34,111 bases of DNA. Source: an uncultured Lachnospiraceae bacterium (GTDB lineage: Bacteria; Bacillota; Clostridia; Lachnospirales; Lachnospiraceae). Positions 1 through 6,711 of this stretch are shown here, piece by piece; the first letter of the stretch is position 1; every line of letters begins with the position of its first letter. Under the pieces are notes generated by a model, which was not told the origin of the DNA, made no database searches, and saw only the letters and a program-made list of their open reading frames with translations. Made by a program: the position numbers and the translations under genes. The DNA lies in the NCBI GenBank assembly GCA_902779445.1, contig CACZBM010000006.1, positions 79,388-113,498 of the forward strand. Reading direction: 5' to 3'.

Positions 1-56
1 TCATGAATATTCACAAAAGACCCGTTCTTAATATCAGTTTTCTTTTCCTATGAGAT
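1..56. other. Left edge, downstream of the alcohol dehydrogenase
   Basis: This stretch lies 3' of the minus-strand alcohol dehydrogenase. A short palindrome (CAGAAG/CTTCTG) straddles that gene's stop codon, but no U-run follows it on the minus strand. I therefore do not call a terminator, and I see no gene here. Confidence 0.5.
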
Positions 57-1274
57 TCAGAAGTCTACTTCTGTATCATAGTAGCAGCAGAGGAGAAGCT
101 TCTCCATCTCTTCCTGGGAAGGCTGACGGGGATTGGATCCTGTACATGCATCGAGGATAGCATTTGCTGCGATGTCATGAAGCCTCTCTTTGAATACTTC
201 TTCAGGTACAAATCCCTGCTCTGTCGGGAAGCTGTCTGCTCCATAGTTCTTAATGCAGTGAGGGATGTTAAGGTCGTCATTCATCTTGCGGAGATAGTTG
301 ATAAGGTTCTTAACCTTCTCATCATCATTATTTCCGCCAAGTCCCATATAATCAGCGATCACGCCATAGCGCTTTTTAGCTGTAGCATCCTTTGCATTGA
401 ATGCGATAACCTTGGGAAGGTACATAGCATTTGCTGCACCGTGGATTATGTGTGCGCCGTGATCGTCGAAAGCAGCTCCTGTCTTATGAGCCATTGAGTG
501 AACGATTCCGAGAAGTGCATTTGAGAATGCCATACCTGCGAGACACTGAGCATCATGCATTGTATCTCTTGCAGCCATATCCTCATTGTAGCTCTTTACG
601 AGGTTATCCTGGATCAGCTCGATAGCGTGAATAGCAAGAGAATCAGCATAAGGGCTGTTAGCCGTTGATACATAAGCCTCAATAGCGTGTGTGATAGCAT
701 CCATACCTGTGTGAGCAACAAGCTTCTTCGGCATTGTGTGTGCAAGCTCGGGATCAACGATAGCGATATCAGGAGTGATCTCAAAATCAGCTATAGGATA
801 CTTGATACCCTTTGTGTAGTCTGTGATGATCGAGAAAGCAGTAACTTCTGTTGCTGTTCCGGATGTGGAAGAAATAGCGCAGAAGTGAGCCTTTTTACGA
901 AGCTCGGGAATACCGAATACCTTACACATATCTTCGAATGTGCAGTCCGGATACTCATACTTGATCCACATTGCCTTAGCAGCATCTATAGGAGAACCTC
1001 CACCGATAGCAACTATCCAGTCAGGCCCGAATTCCTGCATTGCGGCAGCGCCCTTCATAACAGTATCAACGGAAGGATCGGGCTCGATGCCTTCGAATAT
1101 CTTAACTTCCATTCCGGCTTCCTTAAGATAGCTCTCTGCCTTGTCAAGAAAACCGAACTTTTTCATGGATCCGCCTCCAACGCAGATCATGGCTTTCTTT
1201 CCCTTAAGAGTCTTAAGAGTTTCAAGAGCGCCCTTTCCGTGATAAATGTCTCTGGGTAAAGTAAAACGTGCCAT
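57..1274 (-). CDS. Iron-containing alcohol dehydrogenase
   Basis: A 405-residue group III (Fe-ADH) alcohol dehydrogenase, predicted to interconvert aldehydes or ketones and alcohols with NAD(P)H in the cytoplasm. The N-terminal nucleotide-binding half carries the GGGSPIDAAKAM motif near residue 92. The C-terminal metal-binding half shows the Asp-His-His-His set: HTGMDAITHAIEAY, then HSMAHKTGAAFDDHGAHIIHG. Length and motif order fit a complete enzyme, slightly longer than the usual 380-390 residues. The ATG is preceded by GGAGG at 9 nt on the minus strand, and a good promoter lies further upstream. It appears monocistronic. In fermentative Lachnospiraceae such enzymes recycle NAD during ethanol or butanol formation, but the substrate cannot be read from the sequence. 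Confidence 0.95.
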   Translation of the reverse strand: MARFTLPRDIYHGKGALETLKTLKGKKAMICVGGGSMKKFGFLDKAESYLKEAGMEVKIFEGIEPDPSVDTVMKGAAAMQEFGPDWIVAIGGGSPIDAAKAMWIKYEYPDCTFEDMCKVFGIPELRKKAHFCAISSTSGTATEVTAFSIITDYTKGIKYPIADFEITPDIAIVDPELAHTMPKKLVAHTGMDAITHAIEAYVSTANSPYADSLAIHAIELIQDNLVKSYNEDMAARDTMHDAQCLAGMAFSNALLGIVHSMAHKTGAAFDDHGAHIIHGAANAMYLPKVIAFNAKDATAKKRYGVIADYMGLGGNNDDEKVKNLINYLRKMNDDLNIPHCIKNYGADSFPTEQGFVPEEVFKERLHDIAANAILDACTGSNPRQPSQEEMEKLLLCCYYDTEVDF

Positions 1275-1323
1275 TAAATTGTTCCTCCTTCATACATGTT
1301 AATAATTTAACAAAACCTCGTTT

Positions 1324-1352
1324 ATTATACATGAGGAGGGGTCAATAATCAA
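1324..1352 (-). promoter_or_regulatory. Promoter of the iron alcohol dehydrogenase
   Basis: On the minus strand a TTGATT -35 (1352..1347) is separated by 17 bp from a perfect TATAAT -10 (1329..1324). Initiation near 1317 would give a leader of about 43 nt with the GGAGG ribosome binding site just before the ATG at 1274. Confidence 0.7.
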
Positions 1353-1406
1353 TATAAATCTGTTAAAAAAATAACAACTTTTGAGAAATTTTCCAGACGT
1401 CACTGT

Positions 1407-1497
1407 GTCATCCTGAGCGTTCTTAGTGTCATTCTGAGCGAAGCGAAGAATCTCATATAGCTGCTGTACAGATCCTTCGCTAACGCTCAGGATGACA
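1407..1497. repeat. Interspersed repeat with inverted arms
   Basis: Two direct copies of the GTCATCCTGAGCG-type repeat (1407-1419 partial; 1428-1454 full, variant GTCATTCTGAGCGAAGCG) are followed by an inverted copy at 1470-1497 ending CGCTCAGGATGAC. The arms can fold into a long hairpin. The same family recurs at 2650, 3338-3436 and 31116-31188. I recognise this word as an intergenic repeat seen in many bacterial genomes. Apart from this repeat and the promoter, the 1275-1556 gap shows no gene. Confidence 0.85.
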
Positions 1498-1556
1498 AAC
1501 AGTTTAATTGATCAGCATGACAGGGAATTTGGCTTATTGACATTGATTCATATGCT

Positions 1557-1730
1557 TCATAAATTGGGAATGACCACATATCTGATGATGTAATATATAA
1601 GAACGACCACGCAGTAGATAATGAGGAACCTGAACCTCTTTACTATATAGGAAAGGGAGTTTTTGTCTTCCTCTTTCTCCTTCTCTTTCAGTTTCTCTTC
1701 AACCAGCTCTTTATTTGTCTTTTCTTCCAT
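1557..1730 (-). CDS. Small single-pass membrane protein (57 residues)
   Basis: An unrecognised 57-residue protein. It begins MEEKTNKELVEEKLKEKEKE, a highly charged probable helix or coiled coil of about 25 residues. It then has a basic KRFR patch and one hydrophobic segment of about 20 residues (LIIYCVVVLIYYIIRYVVI, residues 36-54), and stops PNL. The layout suggests a membrane segment with a charged N-terminal part in the cytoplasm. Its ATG lies 5 nt after the stop codon of the Nudix gene and is preceded by AGAGGA, so it is probably translationally coupled to that gene. I cannot assign a function. Confidence 0.7.
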   Translation of the reverse strand: MEEKTNKELVEEKLKEKEKEEDKNSLSYIVKRFRFLIIYCVVVLIYYIIRYVVIPNL

Positions 1731-1735
1731 ATCCT

Positions 1736-2602
1736 CTATATCCGCCCTTCCTTAAAGGCTCTCATAAGGGCATTTGTAAGACTCATATCCGTAGGCTGCA
1801 GCTCAGTCTCTTCTCTTGAAAACCAGTCAGCAAGCTTCAGTTCTTCCTTGTCCCTGTGGATCGTGTTATCCCCATCCAGATCGCAAAAAAACCCCACCAT
1901 AAGGTCATCCACTATTCCCCAGGGCTGTGAGCCAAAGTAATGTATATTCTTCACCCTGAGCCCCGTTTCTTCCATAACCTCACGTTCCACAGTCTGTTCC
2001 AGCGTTTCTCCTATCTCTGTAAAACCGGCCACAAGGGCATAGAAGGGAATATCCCGTCCGGCGTACTTTGTAAGAAGTATCTTATTTCTTTCCCTGTCGA
2101 TAACAGCCACTGTCACTGCCGGAACTATTCTCGGATACTCAGTATGACCACATTCCGGACAGTGAAGGGCTCTTTCCGTTCCGCTCCTTTCGAGCCTTTG
2201 ACCGCAATGTCCGCAGAAAACATTATTGTCGTACCAGTTATGGAGCTGGAAAGCTGTCATGGAAAGGAAATATTCGTATGTCTCTATCTCCTGAACCTGC
2301 CTGATATCCCTGAATTTCTTGTATACAAAGCCATCCTGTCCGGCGAATGTATATTTAGAACTTTCCTTTAACAGAAAACAGGTTTTACCGTCGATATCAA
2401 AAAGAAACTCAAGATCATCTTCCGAAAGCCTACCCATGAAATCCTTAAATGAAGGTATGTGATGATCACGGATGAGCACAGCTCCGCCGCCGAATGCAGG
2501 CTCGTTTTTCCCCGCAAACACAAAGACCAGGCTCTCATCGCTTAATTCCGGATCATTCTTAAACTGGTTATGGAAAACATGTGGTGCTATTTCGTGGATC
2601 AT
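1736..2602 (-). CDS. nudC: NADH pyrophosphatase-type Nudix hydrolase
   Basis: A 288-residue NudC-family protein. An N-terminal domain leads into a four-cysteine zinc ribbon (C130, C133, C148, C151), followed by a Nudix domain with the full box from about residue 193 (GFTEIGETLEQTVEREVMEE). Known family members hydrolyse NAD(H) to NMN(H) and AMP, or remove NAD caps from RNA. The family's SQPW motif is present at 225-228, but the usual PFP continuation is replaced by GIVDD, so substrate preference may differ from the E. coli enzyme. The ATG has a strong GGAGG ribosome binding site 7 nt upstream. It probably forms a short operon with the 57-residue membrane protein that follows it. Confidence 0.9.
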   Translation of the reverse strand: MIHEIAPHVFHNQFKNDPELSDESLVFVFAGKNEPAFGGGAVLIRDHHIPSFKDFMGRLSEDDLEFLFDIDGKTCFLLKESSKYTFAGQDGFVYKKFRDIRQVQEIETYEYFLSMTAFQLHNWYDNNVFCGHCGQRLERSGTERALHCPECGHTEYPRIVPAVTVAVIDRERNKILLTKYAGRDIPFYALVAGFTEIGETLEQTVEREVMEETGLRVKNIHYFGSQPWGIVDDLMVGFFCDLDGDNTIHRDKEELKLADWFSREETELQPTDMSLTNALMRAFKEGRI

Positions 2603-2649
2603 ATAGATTCCTCCTGATCAAACGTCAACGAATTTCCGGGCAGAACGAT

Positions 2650-2675
2650 GTCATTCTGAGTAAAGCGAAGAATCT
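2650..2675. repeat. Interspersed repeat copy at the end of the HAD gene
   Basis: One copy of the GTCATTCTGAG...AAGCGAAGAATCT repeat. Its end overlaps the stop codon of the HAD hydrolase by 2 bp, so it is packed directly between that gene and the Nudix gene. Confidence 0.8.
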
Positions 2676-3304
2676 AAGAGATCCTGCCAGCTTCAAGTAT
2701 CTTCATTATCTCCGGTCTGTCCGTATCATAATCATTAAAGCAATAATAATTCATCCCGATGGAAGCTGCCCCCTCGCAGTTATCCTGCCTGTCGTCGATA
2801 AAAAGGCACCTCTCCGGATCCAGAGAGTATCTTTCCTCGATCAGTCTGAATATAGCTCTGTCAGGCTTAATGAGCTTTACATCACAGAAAGATCCCCCCA
2901 TCCATAACTGGCAGGAAATCAAGTGCTTCAGGTTTTGCGGCCATCACGTGTTTTGAGTAATTTGATAAAAACAGCACCTTATATCCAAGCTTTTTAACGT
3001 CTTTAAGCCATGGGATGGCATAATCGCATCTCTGAACCGCTTTTGAAATATTATAAAAGCTCCAGTCAATATATTCCCTCGGTATCTCCGGATCGGCATC
3101 ATAAAAAGTCTGAAGTATCTCACTGATCCTCATTACCCCGCGGTCAAGCTCCGGCCACCTGCCTTCACCGTAGAGAGCATTTGCGATCCTGAGTCCCATA
3201 TCATCACCGTATTTTTCCCGGATAAAATCGAGACTCGTGAATTTAATAAGAACATTTCCTATGTCAAATATAACTGTATTAAGAGTTTTTTTTATTTGAT
3301 TCAT
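2674..3304 (-). pseudogene. HAD-superfamily hydrolase (YihX-like), frameshifted
   Basis: A haloacid dehalogenase-like phosphatase read in two frames. The first frame (3304..2882) contains motif I DIGNVL near residue 14 and motif II LSNYS. The second frame (to 2674) contains the motif III lysine (KLIKPD) and motif IV FIDDRQDN. The switch falls on a run of six G on the minus strand (plus-strand C 2894-2899). Removing one G restores a 209-residue protein, the usual size for this family. It starts at an ATG behind AGGAG. Either the copy is broken or the run is a sequencing error. If intact, it would be a cytoplasmic sugar-phosphate or nucleotide phosphatase; the substrate is unknown. Confidence 0.85.
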
Positions 3305-3337
3305 TACCTACTCCTGCTGCTCATTATGAGGGCTTCA

Positions 3338-3436
3338 GATTCTTCGCTTCGCTCAGAATGACATCTTTTTTGTCATCCTGAGCGCCCGGTGTCATCCTGA
3401 GCGCCCGGTGTCATCCTGAGCGAAGCGAAGGATCTC
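3338..3436. repeat. Repeat cluster with a 19-bp tandem unit
   Basis: An inverted copy (3338-3362) faces three direct copies. Two are exact 19-bp tandem units (GTCATCCTGAGCGCCCGGT at 3372-3390 and 3391-3409), and the third (3410-3436) continues as the full GAGCGAAGCGAAGGATCTC form. A T-rich spacer between inverted and direct copies allows a 12-bp stem with one mismatch. The cluster fills the gap between the HAD gene and the tRNA terminator. Confidence 0.85.
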
Positions 3437-3445
3437 TCCTCATCC

Positions 3446-3480
3446 AAAAAGATCCCCCGGGCACGAAGCCTGAGGGATCT
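3446..3480 (-). terminator. Rho-independent terminator of tRNA-Thr
   Basis: Immediately 3' of the tRNA on the minus strand, AGATCCC pairs with GGGATCT, extended by GGC/GCC around a TTCG loop and followed by TTTTT. This is a textbook intrinsic terminator. Confidence 0.88.
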
Positions 3481-3485
3481 CCAAG

Positions 3486-3558
3486 TGCTGGAACGCAGAA
3501 TCGAACTGCGGACCTCATCACTACCAATGATGCGCTCTACCGCCTGAGCCATTCCAGC
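3486..3558 (-). tRNA. tRNA-Thr (anticodon GGT)
   Basis: A 73-nt cloverleaf on the minus strand. The acceptor stem is GCTGGAA/TTCCAGC with discriminator A. The D arm contains CTCAGGCGGTAGAGC. The anticodon stem CATCA/TGATG encloses the loop TTGGTAG, giving anticodon GGT, and the T arm has GTTCGATTC. The CCA end is not encoded. It is a single tRNA with its own terminator. Confidence 0.95.
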
Positions 3559-3627
3559 ATCCATATTGAAATACGCCTAAGACAATCTCCTTAACGCGCT
3601 TTGCTATCATATCAAAGGAATGAAAAA

Positions 3628-4359
3628 ATGTCAACGGATGGTTTTGGGCATGTTATTGGCAATTATGACCATTTACCATTAGATGAGGATATCTTAAAGG
3701 CTCTTGGAGAGCTGTCCATAAATTATGTTTTTCAATCCATATTTCAAGCAGATGGAAAAACAATCTATGCCAGAGAAGCACTTATGCGTCCAACCGAGAT
3801 GGATGTAATGGAGCTGATTGACAAGTATACGAAGGAAGACAAGCTTCATGTTCTGGAAATTGCCACCTTTTTTGGTGCTATACAGGAGTTTCAACTAAGG
3901 GGATACACAGAGCATATATGTCTTAATTCATTTCCGTCAGAATGGTTCACTCCGGCGGAAACAAAAGCCTTTGCGGATTACTATGGGGATCCGAAAGGTT
4001 TGGGCATAATAGAGATTCTTGAATACCCATATTTCTCTGACTTTGCGTGTAAAATGAAGCCTGCAGATACATCCGGTCAGAATCTTCTGATTGCAATAGA
4101 TGATTTCGGAGCAGGTGTCAATGATATGAATGTTGTGGAGAAGTATTCACCACAGATCGTAAAGCTGGACAGATCTTTGATATCGGGAATAGATCATATA
4201 CCGGAGAAACAGGAGAATGTCAGGAATCTTGTACTTGAGTTTCATTCAAGAGGCATCCTGGTTGTGGCAGAAGGTGTTGAGGATAAAGAGGAGTTTGATT
4301 GTCTCGTTGGACTGGGCGTGGATCTCTATCAGGGATACTATCTTGCCCGTCCGGCGTGA
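3628..4359 (+). CDS. Stand-alone EAL-domain c-di-GMP phosphodiesterase
   Basis: A 243-residue protein consisting of essentially one EAL domain with no sensor or GGDEF partner. EAL domains hydrolyse cyclic di-GMP to pGpG with two metal ions. The expected catalytic residues are visible: E50 of the EAL motif (REALMRP), N100, E129 and E132 (IEILE), D158-D159 (DDFGAG), K179, E215 (AEGVED) and Q235 (QGYYLARP). It is therefore probably active. I chose the ATG at 3628 because AAAGGA lies 8 nt upstream; a TTG at 3601 is possible but poorly supported. It reads divergently from the tRNA, and no GGDEF cyclase is in the window. Confidence 0.88.
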   Translation: MSTDGFGHVIGNYDHLPLDEDILKALGELSINYVFQSIFQADGKTIYAREALMRPTEMDVMELIDKYTKEDKLHVLEIATFFGAIQEFQLRGYTEHICLNSFPSEWFTPAETKAFADYYGDPKGLGIIEILEYPYFSDFACKMKPADTSGQNLLIAIDDFGAGVNDMNVVEKYSPQIVKLDRSLISGIDHIPEKQENVRNLVLEFHSRGILVVAEGVEDKEEFDCLVGLGVDLYQGYYLARPA

Positions 4360-4406
4360 TAACATTAGCTTTCAGAATTACTTTCTAAGTGGGAAGCAAA
4401 TAACTA

Positions 4407-4467
4407 TTGATTTACTACCTAAATAATGATAATTTTTAGGTAGTAAATCAAATGCGAGGTAGTAAAT
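4407..4467 (+). promoter_or_regulatory. Probable operator of the Fic gene (17-bp inverted repeat plus third half-site)
   Basis: A perfect 17-bp inverted repeat (arms 4407-4423 and 4435-4451, core TTTACTACCTAAA / TTTAGGTAGTAAA, 11-nt spacer) precedes the Fic gene. A third copy of the half-site, AGGTAGTAAAT at 4457-4467, includes the ribosome binding region and abuts the ATG at 4468. A protein bound here would block translation or transcription initiation. The Fic protein itself ends in a winged-helix-like domain, so autoregulation is a reasonable inference. Confidence 0.7.
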
Positions 4468-5517
4468 ATGAGAAGGTATGATTATACATTTCTTATAAAT
4501 CAAATCCCAGGGAATATAGTTGGATTGACAGATATCATTGCCGACCTAAAGTCTAAGGAAGAATTTCGTAAGTTGCAATACAGTGAGACGTTTGAAAGAC
4601 TAAGGCAAAAGGCAATCATCGAGTCAGTAAAAGGAAGTAATGCTATTGAGGGAATTGTCACAACCGATGACAGAATCAGGGATATCATTAACGGATCGAC
4701 TCCTGTTACTCATGATGAGCTGGAAATATCCGGATATAAAGATGCACTTAATACTATTCATATGAATCATGAAAATATGGACATCGATGAAGATGTAATT
4801 CGAATGTTTCATCGGATGATAGAAGAGAGTGTAAATGCATCTACTGCCGGTGAGTATAAGAAGACGCCAAACTTTATCATGGAGTATGGACCGGATGGAA
4901 GCAGACGTGTAAGATTTAAACCGATTTCGCCTGCAAATGTATCTGAAAATATGGAGCAACTTATTTTAGCCTATTATGATGCAAGACAGAATTCGGAAAT
5001 TTCGCCACTGCTTCTTATTCCGTGCTTTATATTAGATTTTCTATGCATTCATCCTTTTACAGATGGAAATGGAAGAGTGTCCAGATTGCTTACGGTTCTT
5101 CTTCTTTATCTTTCTGGATATGATATTGTTAGATATGTTTCTTATGAAGGACAGGTAAATAAATATAAAGCAAGTTATTATGAATCACTGGAACAATCAT
5201 CAAGCGGATGGCATGAAAACATAAATGATTATGTGCCTGTTATAATTAATTTCTTACAGATAATATACAGATGTTTTAAGGATTTGGATGAATCATTTAC
5301 GGATATTTCTCTTAAAAAAGCAAAAAAATCCGAAAGAGTTGAGAGTATTCTGCTTGGAGCAATTGTTCCAATTTCGAAGCAGGATATTTTAGAGAAAGTT
5401 CCTGATATCAGTGTGAAGACTATTGAACTGGTTTTGAGTAAAATGCTTAAGGATAATAAGATTAAAAAGATAGGAACCTATAAAGATGCAAGATACATGA
5501 GAAATAATATGACATAA
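4468..5517 (+). CDS. Fic-family AMP-transferase with winged-helix tail
   Basis: A 349-residue Fic protein. The active-site motif HPFTDGNGRVSR spans residues 195-206 with catalytic H195. The N-terminal SNAIEG at 57-62 matches the inhibitory (S/T)xxxE(G/N) helix of class II Fic proteins, so activity is expected to be self-restrained. The C-terminal 60 or so residues (from about 285, with DISVKTIELVLSKMLKDNK) look like a winged helix. Fic enzymes usually transfer AMP from ATP to protein hydroxyl groups; the target here is unknown. It stands alone between an EAL gene and a terminator, with no antitoxin gene beside it. The ATG has GAGG upstream, embedded in the repeated operator-like sequence. Confidence 0.92.
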   Translation: MRRYDYTFLINQIPGNIVGLTDIIADLKSKEEFRKLQYSETFERLRQKAIIESVKGSNAIEGIVTTDDRIRDIINGSTPVTHDELEISGYKDALNTIHMNHENMDIDEDVIRMFHRMIEESVNASTAGEYKKTPNFIMEYGPDGSRRVRFKPISPANVSENMEQLILAYYDARQNSEISPLLLIPCFILDFLCIHPFTDGNGRVSRLLTVLLLYLSGYDIVRYVSYEGQVNKYKASYYESLEQSSSGWHENINDYVPVIINFLQIIYRCFKDLDESFTDISLKKAKKSERVESILLGAIVPISKQDILEKVPDISVKTIELVLSKMLKDNKIKKIGTYKDARYMRNNMT

Positions 5518-5549
5518 GCTTGAAGATTAAATGATCGATTGAACTAAGT

Positions 5550-5597
5550 CGCTGCGCGACGGCCTGCCAAGGCTGAGGCGCAGCGTTTTACTTTTTT
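5550..5597 (+). terminator. Rho-independent terminator after the Fic gene
   Basis: CGCTGCGC (5550-5557) pairs with GCGCAGCG (5578-5585). A smaller GCC/GGC pairing lies inside, and TTTTACTTTTTT follows. It sits 33 nt after the Fic stop codon. Confidence 0.85.
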
Positions 5598-5726
5598 CAA
5601 AAGGCAGTAGATAGTGACTCTGAAATAGAGTATTGTTTAAGTTACCACGCCCAAACACACTATTACTGCCATGAAAAGATTAACACTTATCAATGCTTCA
5701 TACAAGCACTTTCGTTGTGCATAAGG

Positions 5727-5755
5727 TTGAGCATCAAAACATTTTTTAGTATACT
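5727..5755 (+). promoter_or_regulatory. Promoter of the purine nucleoside phosphorylase-like gene
   Basis: TTGAGC (5727-5732) and TATACT (5750-5755) are spaced 17 bp apart and would give a leader of about 130 nt. The rest of the 5598-5895 gap holds no convincing gene and no riboswitch that I recognise. Confidence 0.55.
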
Positions 5756-5895
5756 GATGAGCAGAGCTATTGCATAGATGACTGGAATTTTGAGAGATAT
5801 TAACTATGTTGTTCAAATATGATAAAAAGAAAAATCATGTTATAAGCATGTAAAAGGTCAATCTCGAGGCTGGGCAAAAACAAGGAGAATAAGGT

Positions 5896-6711
5896 ATGAA
5901 AATTGGTATTATCGGCAGTACGGGTATGAAAATTGATCTTTTCACGGATCGCAGCCAGTTCGAAACAATGGCCGTCGGCGAAAAAACCTTTCGATACTAT
6001 CATGGATATGCAGACGATCATGAAATCTTCATGACAGCCAGAAACCAGTATAACGGCTCCGTTCCTCCGCACGCAGTGGACTATAAATTAATTATGAAGG
6101 GGATGAAACTACTGCAATTGGATGCCATCGTCGGCACGGCTGTGGTAGGCAGTCTCTCTTTGCAGATCACACCCGGGAGTTATTTGGTTTTGGATCAGTT
6201 TCTGGATTTTACCAAAAAAACGCCACACACCGTATATGACGATGGAGAATTCGCATTTGTAGATTTCTCGGAACCATTCTGCCCTGTTATCAGACAAAGC
6301 CTGATTCAGGCGTGTGAGGCGGCTGGGGTTTCCTTTCTGCCTCACGGATGTTATGTTGGCGTCGACGGTCCCCGTTATGAAACCAACGCCGAAGTAAAAA
6401 TGTTCGCCATGCTTGGCGGAGATGTGGTGGGCATGACTAATGTAACAGAAGCCATTTTTGCCAGAGAGCTTGGTATGTGCTACGCGACGCTGTGTGTGGT
6501 TTCCAACTACGCCGCCGGGATAGGGTCGGCTAAGGAAATTTCGCGACAGGACATCTTCGATCAAAACATCAAGAGTCAGGACAATACTGTAGAGATCCTA
6601 AAGCGTTTTCTTTCCGTCTATACCGGGAATGAGCCCTGTGACTGTCGGAAGAAAAACAGCGATATGCTCAAAAGTGATATTACATTTAATGCACAACATC
6701 CTTCAGATTAA
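5896..6711 (+). CDS. MTAP/PNP-family nucleoside phosphorylase
   Basis: A 271-residue member of the 5'-methylthioadenosine/purine nucleoside phosphorylase family, which splits nucleosides with phosphate to give a base and (methylthio)ribose-1-phosphate. The N-terminus MKIGIIGSTG is the family's first strand. GTAVVGSLS, GVDGPRYETNAEV and GMTNVTEAIFARELGMCYATL are the phosphate- and purine-site motifs in the expected order. The family's RHG..H..PP element is replaced by RNQYNGSVPPH, so substrate choice between methylthioadenosine and 6-oxopurines is open. The start has AAGGAG 9 nt upstream. Its last 26 bp overlap the end of the convergent MATE gene, and no terminator fits between them. Confidence 0.88.
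   Translation: MKIGIIGSTGMKIDLFTDRSQFETMAVGEKTFRYYHGYADDHEIFMTARNQYNGSVPPHAVDYKLIMKGMKLLQLDAIVGTAVVGSLSLQITPGSYLVLDQFLDFTKKTPHTVYDDGEFAFVDFSEPFCPVIRQSLIQACEAAGVSFLPHGCYVGVDGPRYETNAEVKMFAMLGGDVVGMTNVTEAIFARELGMCYATLCVVSNYAAGIGSAKEISRQDIFDQNIKSQDNTVEILKRFLSVYTGNEPCDCRKKNSDMLKSDITFNAQHPSD

Noticed and set aside
687..1259. Long plus-strand open frames antisense to the alcohol dehydrogenase
   Set aside because: They mirror the codon pattern of a clear gene on the other strand and have no ribosome binding site or recognisable protein.
2881..2910. Programmed ribosomal frameshift in the HAD gene
   Set aside because: Joining the frames needs a +1 shift at a plain G-run with no stimulatory element seen; a single-base insertion is simpler.
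1407..3436. CRISPR array suggested by repeated units near 1.4 and 3.4 kb
   Set aside because: Units are unevenly spaced, occur in both orientations and have no unique spacers of constant size; they are an interspersed intergenic repeat.
5674..5727. A 17-codon ORF (MKRLTLINASYKHFRCA) in the gap upstream of the phosphorylase gene
   Set aside because: No ribosome binding site and too short to judge; its start vaguely resembles flavodoxin-like N-termini, but I cannot support it.
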